The position numbers and the translations under genes were made by a program. A DNA stretch of 7,863 bases from a bacterium (GTDB lineage Bacteria; SZUA-182; SZUA-191): assembly GCA_003230535.1 (NCBI GenBank), contig QIEW01000081.1, positions 1-7,863 on the forward strand, given 5' to 3'. This document shows positions 1-7,100 of this stretch, in pieces (position 1 is the first letter of the stretch; each line of letters starts with the position of its first letter). The notes under the pieces were generated by a model. It was not told where the DNA came from and did not search any database. It worked only from the letters and a program-made list of their open reading frames with translations.

Positions 1-2
1 TC

Positions 3-86
3 ACCAATTCGGGTATCACTGTAGTTTCAGCGGGAGATTTGGAGACGCTCAGTCTCGACCAGGGGCATAAGTTCATCTCCGGATAA
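3..86 (+). CDS. 3' end of an upstream gene, product unknown (partial)
   Basis: This reading frame is open from the left edge and ends at a TAA 20 bases before the copA start. The visible 27 residues include the stretch [20 protein letters not shown] and look like ordinary coding sequence, but no family can be assigned. A second frame is also open from base 2 to a TAA at 68-70, so the choice of frame is a judgement based on protein-like composition. If it is real, the short gap to copA and the lack of a Shine-Dalgarno sequence there would fit translational coupling in one operon. Confidence is low because of the length. Confidence 0.35.
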   Translation, partial: TNSGITVVSAGDLETLSLDQGHKFISG

Positions 87-106
87 TCCCTATCACTCTC
101 ACCAAC

Positions 107-2380
107 ATGAATAACACAACCTCTACCGGTCGTCCCATGACTTCTTCGACCCCCAAGTCACCTTTTGACAAAAATATCACCGCCGTTCGTATCCCCATTC
201 GGGGAATGCATTGTGCGGGTTGTGTCAGGCGTATCCAACAAGCCCTCCTGCAACTCCCCGGGGTCACAGAAGCCCAGATCAATTTGCTTGCCCAAGCCGC
301 CCGCGTCACCTACCAGCCCCAAAAAACCGGAATTACCAAAATTTATGCCGCAATCGAGGGTTTAGGCTATCAAGTAGGCCACAGCCCCCTATTACAGGTG
401 GAAGAAGAACGCCGGTTGGTGCGCCGGGAATTGGGAATAGCCTGGGCTTTTGCCGGGCCGCTGGCATTGCTGATGTGGCTCAAAATGGGGTTTAGCCTGG
501 ATATCCCGGGGTATGACCTCATTGCCCTAGTCTTGTCGGCGCCGGTCGTCTTCTGGTCCGGATGGAGGATACATCTCCGTGCCTGGGCAGCCGCTAAGGA
601 TCATCAAGCCACCATGGACACCCTGGTCAGTTTAGGCACTCTGGCGGCCTATGTGTCAGGCGGGGTAGCGTTAATGCTTCCGGTAGAGTCTTATACGGCC
701 GTAGGGGCGATGATAATGGGTTTTCACCTGACAGGCAAGTATCTGGAGGCCAAAGCCAAGGGAACCGCATCGGCGGCGGTGAGTATGCTGCTCAAACTTG
801 AACCTAAATCAGCCAGGATAATATCTGATGGGCAGGAGAGGGAAGCGCCGCTCACCGAAGTAAAGGTCGGCAGCCTTCTCCGGGTACTGCCCGGGGAGCG
901 GATACCGACCGACGGCATAGTAGTGGAGGGGGCAAGCAGCGTGGATGAAGCATTGGCGACCGGGGAGTCGCTGCCGGTAGTGAAAAAGGCCGGAGACCGG
1001 GTAATCGGCGCCACCATCAACCAAGATGGGGCGCTGGTGGTAAAGGCCGCAGCCATCGGGGAAGAGACGTTTTTGGCCCAGGTAATCCGGCTGGTGGAAG
1101 AATGCCAGACGACTAAGGTTCCTATTCAGGAGCTGGCGGACAGAGTTACCGGCTACTTTGTGCCGGCGGTATTAGGCTTGGCGGGGGCGACTTTTTTCTT
1201 ATGGTTAATTTTCTACGACAAACTTCAGCCGGCGCTGACCTGGGCGTTAGCTTTCATCCCTTGGGTAAGGCCGGATCTATCGCCAATTTCAGCCGCGCTG
1301 TATGCGGCGTTAGCGGTGCTGGTGGTAGCTTGCCCCTGTGCGCTGGGTCTGGCAACGCCGGCGGCGCTTATGGTGGGGGTAAGCGCTGGAGCCCGAAAAG
1401 GTATTTTGTTTAGGAACGGAGCCGCTATCCAGCAGTTAGCCGGAGTAAATGTGGTGGCCTTCGACAAAACCGGCACCTTAACCTATGGCAGACCCCGAAC
1501 CGTTAACGTTATCCCCAGCCCAGGCTCTACGGCGGATGAGGTATTGACTATGGCGGCCGGCGTGGAAGCCAACTCGTCGCATCCGCTGGCCTCCGCTATC
1601 CAAAAGGAAGCCTCCGGTAAGGGTTTATCCCCCCCGCCGGCAACCAACTTTACTAATCAGCCGGGAAAGGGCGCCACCGCTAACTTAGGGGGGCGTGAAG
1701 TAGCAGTCGGGAACAGGAAACTGATGCAGGAGCAGGGCATAAAAACAGAGGCGCTCATTGAAGCCCTCCAGTCCGAGGGAAATGCCGGACAAACAGTAGT
1801 ATGGGTGGGAGCGGGGAAAAAGCTGCTGGGGGCGATAACCTTAGCCGATGAGCCCAAATCAGGCGCCAAAGAGGTAATCGCCTGTCTCCGCAAACAGGGA
1901 TTGGAGGTCGCACTCCTCACCGGAGATAACCAAGGTACGGCCCATTCTATCGCCCAACAATTAGGGATCGATCTGGTCCTGGCCGAGCTTCTCCCTGATG
2001 AAAAAGTAACTCAGATAAAAAAACTTCAACAAGGGGATCGAAGAGTAGCCATGGTGGGAGATGGAATAAACGATGCCGCAGCCCTGGTGCAGGCTGATAT
2101 AGGGGTAGCTTTGGGATCAGGCACGGATATTGCCATTGAATCTGCCGATGTAATTCTAATCCGGGAGGAACTGGCTGGAGTGTTGAGTGCAGTCTCAACT
2201 TCGGCGGCGGTGTTCAGGAAAATAAAACAGAATTTATTCTGGGCATTTTTCTATAACCTGGCTGCGCTTCCGCTGGCTGCATTAGGGCTGCTGCATCCGG
2301 TAGTAGCCGAAATAGCCATGTTTGCCAGCTCGCTGATGGTAATAGGCAACTCCCTGCTTCTCAATACTAAGTATAAGTAG
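107..2380 (+). CDS. copA: Cu(I)-exporting P-type ATPase (P1B-1, CopA family)
   Basis: This inner-membrane pump uses ATP to move Cu(I) out of the cytoplasm. The 757 residues show an N-terminal heavy-metal-associated domain (about 25-92) with GMHCAGC, metal cysteines C36 and C39. Next come four membrane segments (about 111-215), the actuator TGES at 285-288, and the transmembrane CPC at 409-411. The phosphorylation motif DKTGT follows (D453), then HP of the nucleotide domain at 492-493, TGDN at 605-608 and GDGIND at 651-656, and two final helices. The last helices carry the family-defining Cu(I) residues: N709, Y716-N717 and P722 in M7, and P731, M738, S741-S742 and N748-S749 in M8. This supports copper(I) rather than zinc or cadmium. 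The loop between M5 and CPC (about 367-395) is longer than in short CopAs. No good Shine-Dalgarno precedes ATG 107; an in-frame ATG at 137 is an alternative start. No copper regulator or CopZ chaperone gene is visible beside it. Confidence 0.96.
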   Translation: MNNTTSTGRPMTSSTPKSPFDKNITAVRIPIRGMHCAGCVRRIQQALLQLPGVTEAQINLLAQAARVTYQPQKTGITKIYAAIEGLGYQVGHSPLLQVEEERRLVRRELGIAWAFAGPLALLMWLKMGFSLDIPGYDLIALVLSAPVVFWSGWRIHLRAWAAAKDHQATMDTLVSLGTLAAYVSGGVALMLPVESYTAVGAMIMGFHLTGKYLEAKAKGTASAAVSMLLKLEPKSARIISDGQEREAPLTEVKVGSLLRVLPGERIPTDGIVVEGASSVDEALATGESLPVVKKAGDRVIGATINQDGALVVKAAAIGEETFLAQVIRLVEECQTTKVPIQELADRVTGYFVPAVLGLAGATFFLWLIFYDKLQPALTWALAFIPWVRPDLSPISAALYAALAVLVVACPCALGLATPAALMVGVSAGARKGILFRNGAAIQQLAGVNVVAFDKTGTLTYGRPRTVNVIPSPGSTADEVLTMAAGVEANSSHPLASAIQKEASGKGLSPPPATNFTNQPGKGATANLGGREVAVGNRKLMQEQGIKTEALIEALQSEGNAGQTVVWVGAGKKLLGAITLADEPKSGAKEVIACLRKQGLEVALLTGDNQGTAHSIAQQLGIDLVLAELLPDEKVTQIKKLQQGDRRVAMVGDGINDAAALVQADIGVALGSGTDIAIESADVILIREELAGVLSAVSTSAAVFRKIKQNLFWAFFYNLAALPLAALGLLHPVVAEIAMFASSLMVIGNSLLLNTKYK

Positions 2381-2393
2381 CCATCAAACAGGT

Positions 2394-2512
2394 GAGCCTT
2401 TTGCAAAAATCATTTTAAAAAGGTATCCATAGTATATGTTGGGGCAGTGGCCCCAACACTACCCGTATAGGGTAGGCCAGGGCCACCGCCCTGGCACTTT
2501 TGCAAGAGGCTC
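2394..2512. repeat. Candidate miniature inverted-repeat element (about 119 bp)
   Basis: The ends are inverted repeats of 15 bp with one mismatch: GAGCCTTTTGCAAAA at 2394-2408 and its complement, TTTTGCAAGAGGCTC, at 2498-2512. One more pair (T2393/A2513) extends the match. The four bases AGGT occur directly outside both ends (2390-2393 and 2513-2516), which could be a target-site duplication but could also be chance. The interior is non-coding and holds three tandem stem-loops. It begins 13 bases after the copA stop. The arrangement resembles a MITE or a REP/BIME-type intergenic repeat. Only one copy is in this window, so mobility is inference. Confidence 0.6.
2437..2495. other. Three back-to-back stem-loops inside the intergenic element
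   Basis: Three inverted repeats abut with no spacer. The first (2437-2458) has a 9-bp perfect stem, TGTTGGGGC/GCCCCAACA, with loop AGTG. The second (2459-2475) has a 6-bp stem, CTACCC/GGGTAG, with loop GTATA. The third (2476-2495) has an 8-bp perfect stem, GCCAGGGC/GCCCTGGC, with loop CACC. With the flanking 15-bp inverted repeat as a closing stem, the region could fold into a multi-branched structure in RNA or single-stranded DNA. It lies just downstream of copA and may protect or end that transcript. The tail after the third stem (ACTTTTGC) is too poor in T for a standard intrinsic terminator. Confidence 0.7.
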
Positions 2513-2552
2513 AGGTAATAATTAAAGCGTACAGGAATTTCCCGGCTCATCC

Positions 2553-2573
2553 CCTCGCCCCTTTGGGGAGAGG
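2553..2573. repeat. GC-rich inverted repeat CCTCGCCCC/GGGGAGAGG
   Basis: Nine-base arms with one internal G/A mismatch surround a TTT loop. Sequences of the type CCCTCTCCCC...GGGGAGAGG are commonly seen as dispersed intergenic repeats in many bacterial genomes, and this looks like a decayed copy. It lies outside the inverted-repeat element upstream and inside no convincing gene. No run of T follows, so it is not a typical intrinsic terminator. Confidence 0.45.
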
Positions 2574-2587
2574 AAGTAATAGGTGCC

Positions 2588-2603
2588 CGCACCGGCAGGT
2601 GCG
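2588..2603. repeat. Small perfect hairpin CGCACC-GGCA-GGTGCG
   Basis: A 6-bp perfect stem with a four-base loop lies 36 bases before the ATG of the exported TPR protein, probably in its 5' leader. It is either part of the dispersed-repeat cluster in this gap or a minor leader structure. No known riboswitch or operator is recognised. Confidence 0.4.
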
Positions 2604-2639
2604 TTAAGTTCTACAGAGGGGAATAATCTGGGAAATAGA

Positions 2640-3647
2640 ATGAAGAAATTTTTTGTTCTGGTATGGGCGGCATATTTTATTATCCCATGCCTTATCCAAC
2701 ACTCATTTGCTCTGGCCAGCGAGACACTTACAGAAAATACAGAAAATCTGCCGGCCGGAAAGAAAAGTATATCTCCAGCCGTTTACTCCTCACCGGAAAG
2801 CATCTGGGCTTTTGCCGAGCATCTCTTCGCCGAAGAGGAATACTACAGAGCTATTACCGAATATAAAAGATTGCTGTTCTTGTTTCCCCGACATTCCCTG
2901 AAGTGGAAAGCCCGTCTTAGGATAGGCGAATGCTACCAGAAAGGCGAGAAATGGGAGGAAGCAATCGCCGCTTATCGGAAATTGCAAAGCCGCCTCAAAA
3001 TTATGGCGGCACATCCGCCTTCTTCAGCAATATTGCACCGGGAGTTATTTTATAAAACAGGAGAGTGCTATTATTCCCTGGGCGAATATTGGCAGGCGCG
3101 GCAAGCTCTGGAAGAGTTGATAACCGGATTTCCGGAAAATGAGGAATTTACCGACAAAGCCCGCTATTTGATCGGTCGCTGTTATCTGGCGGAGAGTAAA
3201 TGGCGGGACGCCGGAGCGGAATTCAGCAAGCTCCGGCAAGCGCCTAACGCCCAGGAGCTTTCCCGGAAGGCGCGCCAGGGGGATGACCTGCCGTCGAAAT
3301 CTCCCTGGAAGGCCGGCTTGCTCTCCGCTGTCCTACCAGGCTTAGGGCAGTTATATGTGGGGCGTAAACAGGATGCCGCGGTAGCGTTTACACTGAATGC
3401 CGTGTTTATTTGGGCGGCTTATGAGGCATTCCAAAACGACGATGACGCCGTAGGGGGTATCCTGGCATTCTTTGAACTGGGGTGGTACACTGGAAATATT
3501 TACAGCGCCACATCCAGCGCCCATAAGTATAACCGGGATGTGGAGGATAATTTTCGCCGGGAGATAGAAGACCAATTTAGTTTTTCTTTCGGAAGTCACT
3601 CCGGCAGCCTGAAAAAACCTTTCTTTACTTTTACATATCATTTCTAA
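2640..3647 (+). CDS. Exported TPR-repeat protein with C-terminal membrane domain, function unknown
   Basis: The protein has 335 residues. The start at ATG 2640 is chosen because it begins a clear signal peptide: MKK, a hydrophobic core, and likely cleavage near FALA (about residue 26). An upstream in-frame GTG at 2583 would bury that signal behind 19 residues encoded by hairpin-rich DNA. Residues about 53-200 form TPR-like helix pairs with the pattern Y/W..AI..Y..L...FP and repeated IGECY/TGECY/IGRCY, as in CpoB or BamD-like scaffolds. Residues about 222-300 form a membrane region containing LPGLGQLYVGR (232-242), a motif of small membrane proteins and DUF5683-like domains, then two hydrophobic segments (about 245-264 and 270-289). 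The end, FFTFTYHF, alternates aromatic residues and finishes on Phe, like an outer-membrane beta-signal (inference). It probably has an envelope assembly or scaffolding role. The flavoprotein gene follows 18 bp later. Confidence 0.85.
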   Translation: MKKFFVLVWAAYFIIPCLIQHSFALASETLTENTENLPAGKKSISPAVYSSPESIWAFAEHLFAEEEYYRAITEYKRLLFLFPRHSLKWKARLRIGECYQKGEKWEEAIAAYRKLQSRLKIMAAHPPSSAILHRELFYKTGECYYSLGEYWQARQALEELITGFPENEEFTDKARYLIGRCYLAESKWRDAGAEFSKLRQAPNAQELSRKARQGDDLPSKSPWKAGLLSAVLPGLGQLYVGRKQDAAVAFTLNAVFIWAAYEAFQNDDDAVGGILAFFELGWYTGNIYSATSSAHKYNRDVEDNFRREIEDQFSFSFGSHSGSLKKPFFTFTYHF

Positions 3648-3655
3648 AAAAAACG

Positions 3656-3660
3656 AGGAG
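3656..3660 (+). promoter_or_regulatory. Shine-Dalgarno AGGAG for the flavoprotein gene
   Basis: AGGAG lies five bases before ATG 3666, in the 18-bp gap after the TPR gene stop. It fixes the start and supports translation from a shared transcript. Confidence 0.85.
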
Positions 3661-3665
3661 AAATT

Positions 3666-4139
3666 ATGACCAGCAACTTAGATGGCAGCCTTCAGGAGGA
3701 GCTCGGTCAAGTCCTGGTAAAGTTCATTTCCCAGGTAGAATACTCGGAGCTGGTGACCGTAGAGAATAATCTCCCCCACATCCGGCCCATGGTCTATGTA
3801 AATCGCGGCCTGACTATTTACATGGCCAGCAGACGGCAGGCGCAAAAGATAAAACAGATTAAAACCAACCCTCATGTATCGGTGGTAATCCTAAAATCCT
3901 TCAAGGAGGGGCAAAACACCAAAGAAGTTATTATTGAAGGCGTCGCCAGCGTTATCGCCGATGAACAAGAGCGAAGATGGGTCTTTGACGCCTTTAAAAC
4001 TAAACCGCCCGCTTTCCAGGAATGGGCGGAGCGTAATGCAGAAACCGATTACGAGGTAATCAAGATCGAGCCTCGGCTGGTTAAATACTTCGATTATTCC
4101 ACCGGCGAATCTGAACCCCAAATCCTGCATGTAAGCTAA
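3666..4139 (+). CDS. Pyridoxamine 5'-phosphate oxidase-superfamily (split-barrel) flavoprotein
   Basis: This is a 157-residue cytoplasmic protein with the size and pattern of single-domain FMN-binding split beta-barrels. An N-terminal helix is followed by a strand (about 27-33) and the HIRPMVYV segment (38-45), where family members read PH.RPV and the Arg often contacts flavin phosphate. Then come LTIYMAS (49-55), the K-I-K-Q-I-K-T-N-P-H helix end (61-70) and VSVVIL (71-76). The later strands are EVIIEGVASVI (87-97) and YEVIKIEPRLVKYFDY (129-144), both typical of the family. Such proteins bind FMN, F420 or occasionally heme and act as oxidoreductases or stress proteins; the substrate cannot be read here. 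True PdxH is longer and more conserved, so vitamin B6 synthesis is unlikely. It follows the TPR gene by 18 bp, so co-transcription is likely. Confidence 0.88.
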   Translation: MTSNLDGSLQEELGQVLVKFISQVEYSELVTVENNLPHIRPMVYVNRGLTIYMASRRQAQKIKQIKTNPHVSVVILKSFKEGQNTKEVIIEGVASVIADEQERRWVFDAFKTKPPAFQEWAERNAETDYEVIKIEPRLVKYFDYSTGESEPQILHVS

Positions 4140-4182
4140 TGTCGCGTCAACCCTAATATGTCGTAAATTCATTGGTTGTTTT

Positions 4183-7100
4183 ATGTATGATATACACACA
4201 ACTGAAAATGAGTTTAGAAGCCAGGTTACACATTGGCTAAATTCATTTATTGAATTAGGAACCGCCCCTTTTGAAGTTGCCACATCTGATCCCTCCCTGA
4301 AATCAGAGGCTGGAATAAGATTTCCTGATATTCAGATATGGCTTAATCGGCAGACCCAACAAGGCTTCTGTGGGTGGGAATTAAAGACTCCAAGAACTCC
4401 GGTGGATAATCAGGATTTATTAGAAAATGCAGCCCAAAAAGCCCGAGTCATGCAGGTCAATTACTTTGTAACCTGGAATATGAAGGAGGCGGTAATTTGG
4501 AGAACTCCTGAGCATGGGGCTGAGGTTGCCAGGGAACATCGCCTCAAGACTTATCCGGCGATACATCAGATTAGAGAGCCTGATGACCTATGGGTTGAGA
4601 GTAAAAAGGTGCTTCTTAAAAATCTAGCTAAAGACATCTTGTACGACTTAGTGACTTTGCATCGGCAAGGTCATCTACATTTAATTGAAGTAGATACCAC
4701 CTTTTTTGTTCATATACTGGCTGAAGCGGTTAAGACCTTGGCTCCTTATGTATATGATGCCTTAAGAGAAAAAACCGGCAAGAATAAGAACTTTAGGGAG
4801 GGATTGTTCGCCTGGGCTAGAAAGCAAGGGATTAAAAACTATGGGGATGAGCGCTTTTTTAATTCTACTTCCCGCCAGATAGTTTATAGAACACTAGGTA
4901 AGGTATTATTTTATCAGACCTTGAGGCGTTTTAATTCCCACTTGCCGGAATTAAATCTTAGAGAGGTAAATCCAGCGCAAGGTACGGCCAAGCTAAAGGA
5001 ATTCTTTGAATTAGCCAGAGACATAGATTACCAGGCCGTGTTTGAGGAAGATTTTACCGATAAGGTTGATATTCCTGCCTCAGCAATAAAAGTCCTAGCT
5101 GAATTGATTTATGATTTGAATCGCTTTAATTTTTCCCACATGCCCCAGGATGTTATCGGGCAGGTATTTGAGAGGCTAATCCCCCCCGAGGAGCGCCATC
5201 TGTTAGGCCAATACTTTACCCCTGAAGATTTGGTAGACATTATAAACGCCTTCTGCATCAGGAGCAAAAACGACAAAATTCTTGATCCCACCTGCGGTAC
5301 GGGCACATTTCTTATTCGGGCCTACCGCAAGCTAAAGCATCTGGGGGAGCATAATCATAATAATCTCTTATCCCAACTGTGGGGGATTGACATTTCCCAT
5401 TTCCCCGCTGAGCTAGCTACTATAAACCTGTTTCGACAAAACCTATCCGATTACCGCAACTTCCCCCGTATTCTATCCAAAGACATATTTGAAGTAACCC
5501 TGGGAGCCAAGTATAAATTCCCTCCACCTAGAATTACCAGCGATCCAAATTTTATGATAGATGAGGTATTACCTGAATTCGATGGTGTGGTAGGTAATTT
5601 CCCTTATATCCGACAAGAACTTATTGAAAAAAGTGCTGCGGGCTATAAACAGAAGCTTAAAAATACTATTGAACAAGAATGGGGAAGTGACCTGGGGCAG
5701 CTAAAGCTTTCCGGCCAGGCCGATATCTACGCCTACCTCTTTTTTCATACCGCCCATTTCTTAAAAAGGGATGGGGGGCGTATCGGTATAGTCACCTCTA
5801 ATTCCTGGCTGGATGTAGCCTATGGGTGTGAATTACAGCGATTTTTCCTGAACCATTTTAAAATTGTTGCTATATTGGAATCCCGCTGTGAGCCCTGGTT
5901 TTCCGATCCGGCGGTAAACACCATCGTTACTATTCTGGAACGCTGCGAAGATAAGGAAAAGCGGGATGAGCATATTGTCAAATTTGTTAAAGTCAAAAAG
6001 AAGCTCAAGGATATAATCCGCTATGACATGAACCTGGAGGCGGTTAACCGTTGGGGGCTGCTGGATAGGCTGGCATTAGGGATAGAACTCGCTGGCGCAA
6101 AGAGCTTTAAATTATTAGGCGACAAACAAGGGATAAAAACCCATGAGGATGAGGACTTCAGAATCAGGCTTATCAGACAAGGGAAGTTGCTGGAGGAGGC
6201 AGAGAAAGCGAAAAAGACGGTAAAATGGGGCAAATATCTGCGGGCGCCACAGGTGTACTTTGAGATATTGGAGAAGTGCAGAGATAAGCTTGTTCCGTTA
6301 AAAGAGGTGGCCGAGATTAGGTTTGGTATAAAGACAGGAATTAATAAGTTTTTTTATTTGACGGAGGATAAGATAAAGCATTGGGGAATTGAGGAGGAGT
6401 TTTTGAAGCCGGTTTTGAGGTCTCCCCGAGAGTTTAAAGGTATTCTTGTTGAAAAACATAAATTACAAACAATAGCATTTATTTGCCGTAAGAACAAAAC
6501 AGAATTACGCAGAGAACATAAGACGGGAGCATTAAAATACATACAATGGGGTGAAAAGCAGATTACTGATGGTGGAGCGCCTTGGCCTGAAGTTCCGTCT
6601 GTTCAAGGTCGTAGTCCTGGCTGGTGGGCATTACCAGACTTAGAACCCGCTCAGATTTTTTGGTCAAAGGCACATGATATTAGATTTATCCACCGTTATA
6701 GTAAAATCCCTTTGTTTTGTGACTGTAGGATTTATTTTATTACATCAAAAGAAATTAATGCAAAGGTTTTGGCTGTTGCATTAAATTCCTCTATATCGGC
6801 TTTTTTTATGGAGTTGATAGGTAGGATTAACCTTGGAGAAGGCGCTTTGGATGTAATGGTAGAAGATGCACAAGAATATATGCTAATTCCAAATATTTTT
6901 CACGGAGACCAGATGCAAATCCTGAGAGAATTTGACAAGCTTCTTTCCCGCCCCATCAACCCCATTTTTGAAGAGGTAAAGCTAAAAGACCGGCAGCGGC
7001 TGGATAGGCTGGTGCTGGAGGCGATGGGGCTTGACCCTAAGCAGTATTTGCTGCCGATTTACAAAGGCTTATGTGGACTGGTACGGGAACGGCTGGATTT

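Noticed and set aside
201-208. GGGGA followed by ATG at 206 as the copA start
   Set aside because: That Met is inside the GMHCAGC metal-binding motif, so starting there would destroy the N-terminal domain.
724-1056. Open reading frame on the minus strand inside copA (also 73-309, 1225-1476, 1657-1920, 1947-2198)
   Set aside because: They lie fully or largely within a strongly supported + strand gene with all family motifs, and their translations are rich in Ser/Pro/Arg without recognisable domains.
2476-2501. Intrinsic terminator of copA formed by the third stem-loop
   Set aside because: The stem is strong but is followed only by ACTTTTGC, with four T after a two-base gap. It might slow polymerase but does not meet the usual pattern.
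2394-2512. tRNA or tRNA-like gene from the closing stem plus three stem-loops
   Set aside because: No T-loop GTTCGA-type sequence, no 7-bp acceptor stem geometry, arms of wrong length, and a 28-base unpaired stretch (2409-2436) in the interior.
2583-2639. GTG start at 2583 for the TPR protein
   Set aside because: It would add 19 residues encoded partly by a hairpin repeat and place the signal peptide internally; ATG 2640 begins a textbook signal sequence.
4141-4182. Leader or control element before the restriction-modification gene (such as a controller-protein box)
   Set aside because: Only 43 bases with no convincing dyad, Shine-Dalgarno or promoter pair; nothing supportable was found.
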